DNA of 46,550 nucleotides from a virus. The translations under genes were made by a program, and so were the position numbers. Shown here piece after piece: positions 33,364 through 41,216 of the stretch. The stretch lies in IMG/VR virus record IMGVR_UViG_3300031851_000044, positions 1 to 46,550 of that record; one strand, written 5' to 3'. The notes under the pieces are model-generated. The model ran no database searches, was not told the origin of the DNA, and saw only the letters and a program-made list of their open reading frames with translations. Numbering within the stretch: the first letter of the stretch is position 1; every line of letters begins with the position of its first letter.

Positions 33364-33701
33364 AACGATTACTTTTAAGGATGCTGGGATGGAGCATATT
33401 TGTTTACGACAAGGTCTCTATCTGTCAGCGCAACTGCTTAATTGACCAAACGATAGTGTCAGAAGTTCTTGACGCAACGAAGTCTCGAAGAACTTGGTGT
33501 AAGGACACGAGGCTGAGTATATATGTTGAAAGAACTCCGTTTGTGGGGGTCTATGGCGTTGAGCAAACTGTAGAGGTCGCCAGGTTTGATGGGTGGCTGT
33601 TTCGTGGCAAGTCTGCGAACATAAGGATTGCCGCAACATCTTTGTCCGTAGCTAGATTAACTGATCTTATCGTGGAGTTGAATCGTGTCAGTCCGAAGTG
33701 A
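33360..33701 (+). CDS. Unknown head-tail region protein
   Basis: 113 residues; ATG overlaps the Mu-F-like stop (ATGA), with GGAGG upstream. A mixed alpha/beta sequence with FVYDKVSICQRN, VYGVEQTVEVARFDGWLF and SLSVARLTDLIVELN. No known motif. Position between the head morphogenesis protein and tail genes suggests a head-tail connector or completion protein, by synteny only. Confidence 0.6.
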   Translation: MKRLLLRMLGWSIFVYDKVSICQRNCLIDQTIVSEVLDATKSRRTWCKDTRLSIYVERTPFVGVYGVEQTVEVARFDGWLFRGKSANIRIAATSLSVARLTDLIVELNRVSPK

Positions 33702-34092
33702 GATTGAGTCCAGCTTGAAGAAGGTCCAGAGAGGGCTAAGAATCAAAGACTCTGATCAATTCTGGCGAGGGCTTTCTTTGGTAACAGTCAATAAGTCCGG
33801 GTCTCAAGTCGAGTTCACAGTTATGGACTCAGCGAGCGACGAAGAGATGTCTAGATCAGATTTTATCGGGCGATCCCTGATGAGGGTGCCTCATGGTAAG
33901 ACAAAGAAGTTTAACTTCCTTAGGCAGGTGTTTAGTATACTAGGTAACAAGCAGCTCTCCAAAAGGCAGCGAGTTACCATCGGGAAAAAGTACGCAGGAC
34001 TAGCAAAGTCTATTGATGACGCTAAGACTATACGAAGGTGGATGCTTGCCTTAGCGCAGGACGATGAGCCAAAGGGGTTTAGAAGTGAGTAA
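33685..34092 (+). CDS. Unknown small basic protein of head-tail region
   Basis: 135 residues from GTG 33685, overlapping the previous gene by 17 bases. Helical and lysine/arginine-rich (SEIESSLKKVQRGLRIK; KQLSKRQRVTIGKKYAGLAK). 'RVPHGKTKKFNFLRQVF' and 'RRWMLALAQ' are notable but unassigned. Coupled to both neighbours, so probably a structural assembly factor. Confidence 0.6.
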   Translation: MSVRSEIESSLKKVQRGLRIKDSDQFWRGLSLVTVNKSGSQVEFTVMDSASDEEMSRSDFIGRSLMRVPHGKTKKFNFLRQVFSILGNKQLSKRQRVTIGKKYAGLAKSIDDAKTIRRWMLALAQDDEPKGFRSE

Positions 34093-34513
34093 GTATGCCA
34101 ATGAGGTTAGCAGTAAGATACGGGACTACTTCTCCACCGATGCAGGCAATGTCCGCAAAGTGTTCATTAGAGATAAGAGGAGTAAAGGCTTCGCCAAGAT
34201 CAGGGACAAGCAGGAGAAGAAGCAGTACCTGGTTAAGGGCAGGTCTACCGGCGCAGTAGTTCTGTGGGATGTGTTTGAGCTCGATGGGTTTTCTCAGCCT
34301 AAACTTAGCGGAACAGACTTTCAGTTTCAGGAAGAGGCGATTGCGTTTGCAAGAGACAGAAGCCTGGGCAGAATGAGCGTTGGATACGGACCGATTCGTG
34401 GACTATTTAAGGCAGGTAAAGGCGGTGTACTCGTGCCTGGTGGTGGGATAGATACACCTGGAAAAGGGCATGTTAAGGTCGTTCACACCAAGCAAGGAAT
34501 TGTGGTGGGATGA
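34085..34513 (+). CDS. Unknown tail-region protein
   Basis: 142 residues from GTG 34085: AAGGGG lies about 8 bases upstream and the start overlaps the previous stop by 8 bases, as elsewhere in this genome. ATG 34064 is possible but its AGGA is too close. Sequence is basic with a glycine-rich C-terminus (GLFKAGKGGVLVPGGGIDTPGKGH). The stop overlaps the next gene (ATGA). Role unknown; position fits a tail completion protein. Confidence 0.55.
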   Translation: MSKYANEVSSKIRDYFSTDAGNVRKVFIRDKRSKGFAKIRDKQEKKQYLVKGRSTGAVVLWDVFELDGFSQPKLSGTDFQFQEEAIAFARDRSLGRMSVGYGPIRGLFKAGKGGVLVPGGGIDTPGKGHVKVVHTKQGIVVG

Positions 34514-36273
34514 GGGTCGATGCTTACATTGTTATTGAACTGGACTCAGGCAAACTGTGCGTAACTACAGGTGAGCCCGGTGCTCGAACCATTTCAGGCG
34601 AAGAGTTCTTCTTCAAGGATAGTATTGTAAGCTTGAGCGTGCCTGGCGTTAAGCTGGACCCTGTATCATCATCGCTTAGCTCTGGCTCCTCATCCGTCAA
34701 GGTAATGAGCGATATCACCCCAGGAGACATACTTGTTAACTCTAATCGGGTCGCAGGCAGTAGAGCTCGAATCTGGATTGAAGATGAGGAAGAGAGGATA
34801 TACGAGTCTTTCGACGGTGAGGTTGCGTCTGTAGGGTTCGGACTGAATGAAGACACAATGGAGTTCTCATTCGAGCCTAAGGAGGACATATCCCTACTCG
34901 AGTATCCGCCAAACAATTACTTCGACAACGGAAGGTTTGTAAACAAGACGACCTTTAACGCTGTGGAACCAGGTGGATTTACTCAGCTCATCTCGGTGCT
35001 TGAGCCTGCGATGGAGTTCAATACTTTATATGGAACACCGTCCAACCCAATCAACTCGGCTTTTGTTTTTAATAGCCTGGAGATCCCCGTTGGTGATGGA
35101 ACATACGATCCGGGCGACCTTTATCTATTCTTTAATGACAGCGTCTCCGATGGTGTGGTCCCCGTGGTCTACGGAACAGGTAAAAATGTTTCATCTGCAC
35201 CACTGGGTTACTACGAACTAACAGTATATGCCACGAACCACTTCAGGGTGTTCATATATCCCATTGCTTCGCATGCTATCGTTGGAGATTCGTCACTTAC
35301 TGTACCGTCTGCGGCGGACTTCAAGCTAAAAGCTAAGTGGAACGACATTTTTATCGATAACGCCATTGGATACACAACGGCTGACGCCCTTAACGGCACT
35401 GTTAGCTATGTTACCTTTGCCATCCAGTACACAAATGATAGCTATGAGGAGCTAACCAGACCCGAGTTGGACGGATTTAATCCAGACGAAGTGTACTTCG
35501 AAAGCGTTACGGGCAAGATTGGTCCTGATGGTCAGGCAATAAGGGGTCTCGGAAACGTATTGTTCGACATGTATCAGTCTTCATCACGAGCATCCGCTGG
35601 TTACATTGACTGGGTTCTGACATCTCCTAGCCTTGCGCTTCTCAATAAGTACGATGCGGACATCGTGATTAACGCCAAGCAGGAAGGTCAGACGCTTCAA
35701 TCTATCTTCCGCAGCAGGCTCGAGAATCAGTTCCCTGTCGCCGTTGGTTCGGCTGGCGGGAAGTTTGCAATACAGTCTATCGAAGTTCCAGTAAACCAGG
35801 CACCAGTAATGAGCTTTGAGTATGGCGTTAGCTTAATCGAGAGAACAGAGCTACAGCAAACCGGTCTAGGTGAGATAGAGAACGAGGTTAGGGTTCAGTA
35901 TGGTGCCAATGGTGCATCATCAGACAACTCAGACAACGTCCTTATCGACAGGTTTAATTCGGAGATCGCGAGAGCAAGCTACGATAGGTGGGGTCAGAGA
36001 CCGATAGTTTCTATATCCGTGCCTGATGTCCAAAGCGCATCAACAGCCGGAGCCATAGCCAGCGAGAGGCTTAGAAGGCGCGGCGGAATACGGATGCGGG
36101 TATCATACGAGATGGAGGACGTGGCGGTGACAGGTCTCCCCCTGATGTCTGTAGTATCTATTACCGATGAGGATGTTGGCTTTAATGAGACCCGGTTCAT
36201 GTTTCTGGGATACGAGTGGGCTGATGACTTGACGTTTATTAAGGCATCATTTCTATCTGTGGATATGATCTAG
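34510..36273 (+). CDS. Large tail/baseplate protein, beta-rich
   Basis: 587 residues. The N-terminus (DAYIVIELDSGKLCVTTGE...) begins a beta-rich domain with EEERIYESFDGEVASVGFGLNED and FEPKEDISLLEYPP, resembling hub or tail-tip proteins that contain tandem barrel domains. Later come GKIGPDGQAIRGLGNVLFDMYQSSS, QEGQTLQSIFRSRLENQFPVAVGSAGGKFAI and a C-terminal ASERLRRRGGIRMRVSYEM. The 'LQSIFRSRL...P......GGKF' block recalls gp27/Mu gp44-type hubs but is not conclusive. Its 3' end overlaps the leftward YkgJ-like gene by 4 bases. Confidence 0.6.
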   Translation: MRVDAYIVIELDSGKLCVTTGEPGARTISGEEFFFKDSIVSLSVPGVKLDPVSSSLSSGSSSVKVMSDITPGDILVNSNRVAGSRARIWIEDEEERIYESFDGEVASVGFGLNEDTMEFSFEPKEDISLLEYPPNNYFDNGRFVNKTTFNAVEPGGFTQLISVLEPAMEFNTLYGTPSNPINSAFVFNSLEIPVGDGTYDPGDLYLFFNDSVSDGVVPVVYGTGKNVSSAPLGYYELTVYATNHFRVFIYPIASHAIVGDSSLTVPSAADFKLKAKWNDIFIDNAIGYTTADALNGTVSYVTFAIQYTNDSYEELTRPELDGFNPDEVYFESVTGKIGPDGQAIRGLGNVLFDMYQSSSRASAGYIDWVLTSPSLALLNKYDADIVINAKQEGQTLQSIFRSRLENQFPVAVGSAGGKFAIQSIEVPVNQAPVMSFEYGVSLIERTELQQTGLGEIENEVRVQYGANGASSDNSDNVLIDRFNSEIARASYDRWGQRPIVSISVPDVQSASTAGAIASERLRRRGGIRMRVSYEMEDVAVTGLPLMSVVSITDEDVGFNETRFMFLGYEWADDLTFIKASFLSVDMI

Positions 36274-36830
36274 GTGATCTGTATAAGTTCTTTAAGGTTT
36301 GATTCGTCTGCGTAGTCTGCGGGCCACGCCTTCTTGCAGAACTCGAGACCGACAAAGAAGGCTCCGGACCTTTCCTTGTACTCGAGACCCTCCTTTTCAA
36401 ATGATGCCCTCATTGTTGGTGCGAAACCCTTTGCAGGGTAAAAGGCTCTCCCTGTTTCTTTGCGTATTACGACGACAGATATTCCAGCCTTGTTGAATTT
36501 CTTTATAATCTTCTCTGCTGCAGCCAGAACGGTAGCGCCTTCCTTGATCTCTCGGAATGCAACGACGTGATGTCTCCAGTCCCGCATAAGTGCTGCAGGC
36601 ATCATCCACGGCACGAATCCAACCTTATCCGGGCGATCCCTCTCCCTGAACTCTCCCTTAATCCAAAGGCAGTCCCAGTCTTTGCATGTGGGTGGTCGAT
36701 GCTCATACATGGTGCATCCGTCATTAGAATATTGGCAAGGCTTGTTCGCAGGCTTATTGAGCTCAGGCACAATCATCACTTCGCAACAGGCTGTGCAAGT
36801 CCCGCATTCTCTAGATACTTTAGCAACCAT
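36270..36830 (-). CDS. YkgJ-like cysteine cluster protein
   Basis: 186 residues. The N-terminus has Cys9, Cys12, Cys15, Cys16 (ECGTCTACCEV), then Lys-Pro-Cys32, Cys39, YEHRPPTC49 and W-x-C54. This CxxCxxCC...C...C..YE.RP..C pattern is that of the YkgJ/zinc- or iron-chelating family (UPF0153). The C-terminal half is an alpha/beta region with IIKKFNKAGISVVVIRKET. Biochemical role of the family is not established. It overlaps the lysozyme-like gene by 11 bases, so they are coexpressed. Confidence 0.75.
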   Translation of the reverse strand: MVAKVSRECGTCTACCEVMIVPELNKPANKPCQYSNDGCTMYEHRPPTCKDWDCLWIKGEFRERDRPDKVGFVPWMMPAALMRDWRHHVVAFREIKEGATVLAAAEKIIKKFNKAGISVVVIRKETGRAFYPAKGFAPTMRASFEKEGLEYKERSGAFFVGLEFCKKAWPADYADESNLKELIQIT

Positions 36831-37254
36831 CTACGCAAACACCTTCCGAAACCGATACTACGACTTCCCTCATTTTCATTACCTTGTCCCTGTAGGATCG
36901 ACGCCCTTTTGACTTAGCACACTCTCCACCAGATGAGTATCTACACAAGGACTCATTCAGACCATATCTCAACTCATAGTATTTAAGTGCATACATTCCA
37001 GCGTCAATAAGGTTGCAGGGGTCAGACTTGCACCAGAATCGACGCATGACCTGCATTGGACCAACGGCTCCCGCAGAAGACACAAGTCCTCTCTGAAGCC
37101 CACTCTCGACGTGTGAGACCGCTATTGCGAGCACCGGGTCCACGTCATGGAGCTCCGCAGAGCTAACGACATCTTCACATACTTGAACTCGGTGCTGAAT
37201 GTTGTTGGAATATATAGAGCTGACAAAGGTCAGGCATAGTAGTGGGCAAATCAT
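36820..37254 (-). CDS. Exported SLT-type lytic transglycosylase/lysozyme
   Basis: 144 residues. A short hydrophobic leader (ICPLLCLTFVSSIYS) looks like an export or signal-anchor sequence but lacks the usual basic N-terminus. The SLT motif follows: LAIAVSHVESGL with catalytic Glu50, then SSAGAVGPMQVM (59-70) and ALKYYELRYG. Known role: cleaves the peptidoglycan glycan strand. Four or more cysteines suggest a periplasmic disulfide protein. Ribosome site GGAAAGAG. Located in the leftward early-type region, far from the membrane cassette at 18.8-19.9 kb. Confidence 0.85.
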   Translation of the reverse strand: MICPLLCLTFVSSIYSNNIQHRVQVCEDVVSSAELHDVDPVLAIAVSHVESGLQRGLVSSAGAVGPMQVMRRFWCKSDPCNLIDAGMYALKYYELRYGLNESLCRYSSGGECAKSKGRRSYRDKVMKMREVVVSVSEGVCVDGC

Positions 37255-37278
37255 GTTTACTCTTTCCGGCTTTAGTTT

Positions 37279-37416
37279 CTATTCGTTTCCGAGAAATATG
37301 ATAGACATTACGGAGATAACGATGCAGGTGATTGCCAGGATCGAAACATCCAAGTTATCAAGCAGTAGTTCCTGGCTTGACCTCTGGATATTGTAGTACT
37401 CGCCCGACAGTCTCAA
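37279..37416 (-). CDS. Small predicted membrane protein (45 residues)
   Basis: A TTG start overlaps the preceding stop as TTGA, exactly as at 16520. The C-terminal half is a membrane helix (SILAITCIVISVMSIIFLG). N-terminal half is polar (RLSGEYYNIQRSSQELL). No clear ribosome site, so translation would depend on coupling. Family unknown; proximity to the exported lysozyme gene could mean a role in lysis. Confidence 0.4.
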   Translation of the reverse strand: MRLSGEYYNIQRSSQELLLDNLDVSILAITCIVISVMSIIFLGNE

Positions 37417-37769
37417 TGGTAGTAGCCGTCGTATTCAGCAGATACTTCAACCAGCCGGTAGGCTACATCTTCAATCCTGTCGTACTCATCAGCGGTAATA
37501 TCGCTCTCGACTATTGAGAGACTTGGATACTTTGGGTCTACAACTTTAATGTCGGTGACCTGTACCTCTCCATAGGTACTTATGTATCCCTCATCCCCGT
37601 CGAAAGGTACGACTTCTGCCGATATGACCACCCTTACATTGTCCTCTGAGTCCATGGTGTCCGTCATCACGTTAAGGTAATGCTCGAACTCCACCTCGAC
37701 TACATCTTTACTCATGGCGACCCGCTCTGTGTTTGGAAAAACTCCAGTGCAGGTTACACTTATGTTCAT
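37413..37769 (-). CDS. Acidic protein of unknown function
   Basis: 118 residues from ATG 37769 (internal ATG at 37715 also possible; neither has a clear Shine-Dalgarno). Highly acidic beta/alpha sequence: VVEVEFEHYLNV, VVPFDGDEGYISTYGEVQV, VESDITADEYDRIED. No motif recognised. Acidic small early proteins are often host-modulating, but nothing here shows this directly. Confidence 0.55.
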   Translation of the reverse strand: MNISVTCTGVFPNTERVAMSKDVVEVEFEHYLNVMTDTMDSEDNVRVVISAEVVPFDGDEGYISTYGEVQVTDIKVVDPKYPSLSIVESDITADEYDRIEDVAYRLVEVSAEYDGYYH

Positions 37770-37791
37770 AAGTATGGAATAACAAATTGAT

Positions 37792-39000
37792 TTAACTTTG
37801 TTGAGCTCTAATCCCGTACTCTTTAGGTTCCTCTGTCAGTGTTCGCGGTCCAACCCATGTTGGTGCCACCCACTTCACGGTCTTCTTTCTTAGATCTTTG
37901 GGCAGCGGATTGCCATCGGCATCCAACTTCCTGCCTGTATAGTAAGTGTGGAGATGTCCTCTTCGGATATGTCCTGCACTTAGTTTTTGCCCATTAGTTA
38001 TTCCTTCTCTACTCGCCCTCTCCTCAAGGCTTTTCTCAATCCAAATTTTGTGTTTTCCGACCATAGAGTTGAGGGCTTTGCGGACCTTGCTTTTTTTTCC
38101 GCTGAAAATATTTGCCCTTACTTTATAGGTTGTATCTACAACGTCTTTGTTGGCAGCCTCCAGATAGAAACACAGCCCACAAAGGGTCGATATCCAACTG
38201 TATACGTAGTCTCGCTCATCCCCTATAAGGTCTAGAGATGATTTGTGCCAGGTTTCGTCGTAGTGCTTTGTAAATCCGGTCAGGCTGTTCTTTGTGCCTG
38301 GAATTCTTTTTAGCTCAGCAAGTTCACCCATGTCGATATGTGACATGAACCATTCATCTCCATAACTATGGTAGGTCAAGCCGATTAGCCTTGCTCCAGT
38401 GTCGGCAAAGAAAAGTAGATAGTTTATGCCGTCCTTGGCGAATCTAGCTACATAGCAGCCCAAACCTGGTCCGATAGTGCTAGACTTAAAATAGGCGATA
38501 TCAAACGGGAGCCTGGAGAACAATTTATTCATTATCATGATTGCGCCATCTTTCGGTCGTCCATCCGAAGCCGTCCGATTTGCTTCGACTTCGCAGATAT
38601 TCATAAACTCCTCGGACATCAGTGGTCCAATCTCAAACAGTGGAGCACCCCGAGTCACCCAGTTTCCATACAAGGTGTCATGGAAAATACAAGATCTAAT
38701 TATGGCTGCATCATCGCCAGTAAGGGCCTGCTGCAAACGCTCAGCATGTTCTTCACTATATTCTTCACTAGATGATTCACGGAAGTCTCTGAGTTCGGAC
38801 CTTGTCTCATCCAGTGTTGGCGAGCCAGGGGCGCATAATGCAAGCAGGCTGTCGACCGTGATAGAGTCACGAAACTGTTGCGGATGGGCTAAGCAAATCT
38901 CCTTTATTCGAATAGGTGTTTCACTGTAGTGGACCCGCCTATAATACGGTGACAGATCATCACTAATCGGTGTGTCGTCTCGGTTTAAATTACTCTTCAT
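37792..39000 (-). CDS. AcrVA2-like C-terminal motif protein (candidate anti-CRISPR family member)
   Basis: 402 residues with a strong ribosome site (AAGGAGG before GAAACATG). The central region contains RLPFDIAYFKSSTIG, NYLLFFADTGARLIGLTYH and a Cys-rich CGLCFYLEAAN. The C-terminus has HIRRGHLHTYYTG (344-356) and VKWVAPTWVG (375-384). From memory, the AcrVA2 anti-CRISPR from Moraxella ends with a closely similar HIRRGHWHGYW...RW.P..V. Homologues with this tail are widespread in phages and plasmids, and most are uncharacterised. Known for AcrVA2: it blocks Cas12a production by binding the nascent N-terminus. Whether this protein has any such activity is inference; the N-terminal 130 residues are not recognised. 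Confidence 0.6.
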   Translation of the reverse strand: MKSNLNRDDTPISDDLSPYYRRVHYSETPIRIKEICLAHPQQFRDSITVDSLLALCAPGSPTLDETRSELRDFRESSSEEYSEEHAERLQQALTGDDAAIIRSCIFHDTLYGNWVTRGAPLFEIGPLMSEEFMNICEVEANRTASDGRPKDGAIMIMNKLFSRLPFDIAYFKSSTIGPGLGCYVARFAKDGINYLLFFADTGARLIGLTYHSYGDEWFMSHIDMGELAELKRIPGTKNSLTGFTKHYDETWHKSSLDLIGDERDYVYSWISTLCGLCFYLEAANKDVVDTTYKVRANIFSGKKSKVRKALNSMVGKHKIWIEKSLEERASREGITNGQKLSAGHIRRGHLHTYYTGRKLDADGNPLPKDLRKKTVKWVAPTWVGPRTLTEEPKEYGIRAQQS

Positions 39001-39018
39001 GTTTCCTCCTTCGTTTCG

Positions 39019-39090
39019 CTACCTAAAAAGACTAAATACAAAGACGCATCCCCAGAAGGTGAACAGTGCTTCTATTGCTTCGACAATCAT
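39019..39090 (-). CDS. Micro membrane protein (23 residues)
   Basis: ATG overlaps the previous stop (ATGA). The reading frame encodes an acidic start (IVEAIEAL) and a hydrophobic helix (FTFWGCVFVFSLF) and stops 18 bases before the next gene. No separate ribosome site. Supported by coupling and by similar tiny membrane ORFs at 40880 and 45497; unproven as a gene. Confidence 0.4.
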   Translation of the reverse strand: MIVEAIEALFTFWGCVFVFSLFR

Positions 39091-39608
39091 TGCTTCACGC
39101 TGTCCTTTCCAATTGTCTTAGCTAACTGATCGAGATACTTGCATACCTCATCGACATCATCCATGTCAGACACATGGTCAATGACTTCAAAGACTTTACC
39201 GTCTCCGTTCATCAGCGCCACCTGATAGCCATCTCCACTCATCGCGATATTCATTCGAGATATGTAATCAATTGCGTATGCGAATCTCTCCTTAGCCTTG
39301 ATGCCTTTAGGGACAATCACAACGCCAGACAGCTTATCTATGTCTACGAATAGACTGTTCAGTCTCGAGACCTTATCGCCAAGAACCAGCGCCTTGCCTG
39401 CACCAAACGGTTCATCTACCTTGTAGACCTCGTAGTCTGACATCAGGTCCATCAGGTCATATTCTGAAGTCCTGCGAAACTCTTGGTGTATGTTTGCTGT
39501 GCCCTGTAGGAATTGTGCTTCATCACCGTCCTCTGCAAGGGTCGACACCCCGGAGCAAGCGTTGCACCAAATCTCGAGGCTGTTATATGTATTCATTAGT
39601 CGTTTCAT
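39087..39608 (-). CDS. Unknown acidic early protein
   Basis: 173 residues from ATG 39608, preferred over ATG 39617 because GAAGGA is spaced 8 bases from it and it overlaps the preceding stop (ATGA). Contents: LEIWCNACSGVSTLAEDGDE, SRLNSLFVDIDKLSGVVIVP, YQVALMNGDGKVFEVIDHV. Alpha/beta, acidic. No recognised motif. Part of the leftward operon. Confidence 0.6.
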   Translation of the reverse strand: MKRLMNTYNSLEIWCNACSGVSTLAEDGDEAQFLQGTANIHQEFRRTSEYDLMDLMSDYEVYKVDEPFGAGKALVLGDKVSRLNSLFVDIDKLSGVVIVPKGIKAKERFAYAIDYISRMNIAMSGDGYQVALMNGDGKVFEVIDHVSDMDDVDEVCKYLDQLAKTIGKDSVKQ

Positions 39609-40108
39609 AGTTTCCATCCTTCGTTTAGTTTCTTCATTAATACCAAGCGTTCTGTTTTAATCTTGTTGAGCTCTGTCAAATCAACGTCGTACTCAAATCG
39701 AATCAGTTTTCTCCCGTCGATTTCGCCTTCTAACGTGAAGGCATATTTGACTCCCTTGGAAAACACGAGCTCATCGAGCCACATAAGCTTGCTTCTTGTT
39801 ACAATTTCAGGTCTGTCATTAGGTAAATCCTTAACCGCTTGAACACGCGCTGCTGGCTGTTCAGGTACAGCGTCATTGATTAGCATCGTGGTCTGAACCT
39901 CCCCTGACATCGCACGCCACTGTTTTGAGCACCCCCAGTGGGAACGTTCACTTCCGCATTCTCTGTTAACGTCGTCAGTAATGTCCTTCCAAATCGATAT
40001 GGGTATTGTCTGTCGGGCTCCGCCTCTCTTTCTCTTAAGTCCCGATGTTCTTCTGTGTACTGATTTAATCAGTGCCCTATGCTCTTTAATCGTCCAGTGC
40101 TTTGCCAT
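39605..40108 (-). CDS. Putative Myb/SANT-like DNA-binding protein
   Basis: 167 residues. Residues 4-68 have the tryptophan spacing of SANT/Myb-type domains: HWTIKEHRALIKSVHRRTSG, ISIWKDITDDVNRECGSER and HWGCSKQWRAMSG, with basic residues between (KRKRGG). The C-terminal part is alpha/beta (EGEIDGRKLIRFEYDVDL). Inferred role: DNA-binding regulator. The start overlaps the upstream stop by one base (TAATG). Confidence 0.55.
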   Translation of the reverse strand: MAKHWTIKEHRALIKSVHRRTSGLKRKRGGARQTIPISIWKDITDDVNRECGSERSHWGCSKQWRAMSGEVQTTMLINDAVPEQPAARVQAVKDLPNDRPEIVTRSKLMWLDELVFSKGVKYAFTLEGEIDGRKLIRFEYDVDLTELNKIKTERLVLMKKLNEGWKL

Positions 40109-40431
40109 TAGTCAATCTCCCTTACGTCATCTTGTAGTCCAGCGTCTTCGAATAGTGCCTTTGAAAGGTAGCTAATTCGGAACATCTTGAAGACGTCTTC
40201 CGCCGTGTCAGCCACACTGATATTGAATCTATCTGTCTCACCAGGCACCGAGGATCGACCGCAACTTTCACAGATGTACTTGCCACCCTTGGTCTCGTAT
40301 AGTCTTAACTCTGTCCACCTGTCAGCCTGACCCGGTGAAACCCTGAAGTCTCTTGAGTCCACTTCAGAGAGCAACTCACCTGTGAATGCAATGTCTTTAC
40401 CTTTACCGTTTCGTAACTCATATCGTTTCAT
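40108..40431 (-). CDS. Unknown small early protein with CxxC
   Basis: 107 residues; AAGGGA upstream. One CESCG motif lies in KGGKYICESCGRSSVPGE, followed by a helical stretch (AEDVFKMFRISYLSKALFEDAGL). The 'ETKGGKYI..' strand and C-terminal helix recall a small domain seen in plasmid and phage regulators, but no family can be named. A single CxxC could bind metal only as a dimer. Confidence 0.55.
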   Translation of the reverse strand: MKRYELRNGKGKDIAFTGELLSEVDSRDFRVSPGQADRWTELRLYETKGGKYICESCGRSSVPGETDRFNISVADTAEDVFKMFRISYLSKALFEDAGLQDDVREID

Positions 40432-40443
40432 CTTCTAATTCCC

Positions 40444-40866
40444 TTAGTCTTTCTTAATCTTATATAATTTGCCTGTCCCCTGCTCCGGGGTTCTATCACT
40501 TGCATATACGTGAGCCTCCTTAAGAGTAAGCCTCCCGTTCTTCTTATCCAGCATAGGCTTAATGAACTTAACGCCCAGCGAACTGGTGCTGTTTAGTTGT
40601 ACATTCCTAATCACCATCTCCACTCGAAGATGCGTCGAAGCGGACATTTTCTCGAGTGCCTGGCTTGCTGTAAACGGTGTCTCCCTGAACCCTGCATATA
40701 AGGTCTCAAGAATCTCTGAGTCTGAGAGCTTTGTTGTCACCCTCCTGGACATTAGCTCCATGTCCTTGCGTAGCCTATTTATCTCGTTGGACTGGTTCCT
40801 TACTTTCTCCTTTAGCTTGCAAACTGTTTCTACGTACTCTTCAATTTCATTCCTGAGGTCTTTCAA
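40444..40866 (-). CDS. Coiled-coil protein of unknown function
   Basis: 140 residues from TTG 40866, with AAGGGGG 4 bases upstream. Residues 1-45 form a predicted coiled coil (EIEEYVETVCKLKEKVRNQS, NEINRLRKDMELM). The rest (SDSEILETLYAGFRETPFTASQALEKM) could be a winged-helix-like domain (ALEKMSAST..RVEMVIRNVQLN). Role unknown, possibly a regulator. Confidence 0.55.
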   Translation of the reverse strand: MKDLRNEIEEYVETVCKLKEKVRNQSNEINRLRKDMELMSRRVTTKLSDSEILETLYAGFRETPFTASQALEKMSASTHLRVEMVIRNVQLNSTSSLGVKFIKPMLDKKNGRLTLKEAHVYASDRTPEQGTGKLYKIKKD

Positions 40867-40879
40867 TTTTCCCCCTTAG

Positions 40880-40963
40880 TTAAAGTGCCATTAAGACAGC
40901 CATGGTAAACCAGACCAGTGGTGTTACCAGGACTGCGATTAGTATTGTTTTGATGTCAGTCAT
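40880..40963 (-). CDS. Micro membrane protein (27 residues)
   Basis: ATG overlaps the preceding stop by 8 bases (ATGACTGA). After MTDIK the sequence is one hydrophobic helix (TILIAVLVTPLVWFTMAV) to the stop, followed 14 bases later by the next gene with its own AAGGGGG. GGAAGAGCAGG upstream gives a weak ribosome site. Length, composition and coupling support a real tiny membrane protein; function unknown. Confidence 0.5.
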   Translation of the reverse strand: MTDIKTILIAVLVTPLVWFTMAVLMAL

Positions 40964-41216
40964 CCTGCTCTTCCATTCTTGCGATATGTTCTTTGTACGC
41001 TAACTCTTCGAGACTGATTCTGAACTCGTCGGTCAGGATGTCGTAGTCAACGTCTCTGGTCATTACAATCTCCTTACCTTGAGTGTGTACAAGCTGGACA
41101 ATCTTAAGGTGTATACATTCTACGATCTTAGTGTCCTCTTGAATGTATCCTTCAATCCTTATGTACCCAAGCTGCTTGGTAAAAATGTCTACCGATGTGT
41201 AGTTATTACTGAGCAT
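40956..41216 (-). CDS. Small early protein, unknown
   Basis: 86 residues; AAGGAG 6 bases before ATG. Beta-rich N-terminus (VDIFTKQLGYIRIEGYIQED, HLKIVQLVHTQGKEIVM) and acidic helical tail (SLEELAYKEHIARMEEQDD). It overlaps the upstream coiled-coil gene by 11 bases and the micro membrane gene by 8. No family recognised. Confidence 0.6.
   Translation of the reverse strand: MLSNNYTSVDIFTKQLGYIRIEGYIQEDTKIVECIHLKIVQLVHTQGKEIVMTRDVDYDILTDEFRISLEELAYKEHIARMEEQDD

Noticed and set aside
37199-37396. 65-residue plus-strand ORF opposite the lysozyme leader
   Set aside because: Antisense to the coupled leftward genes, without a ribosome site.
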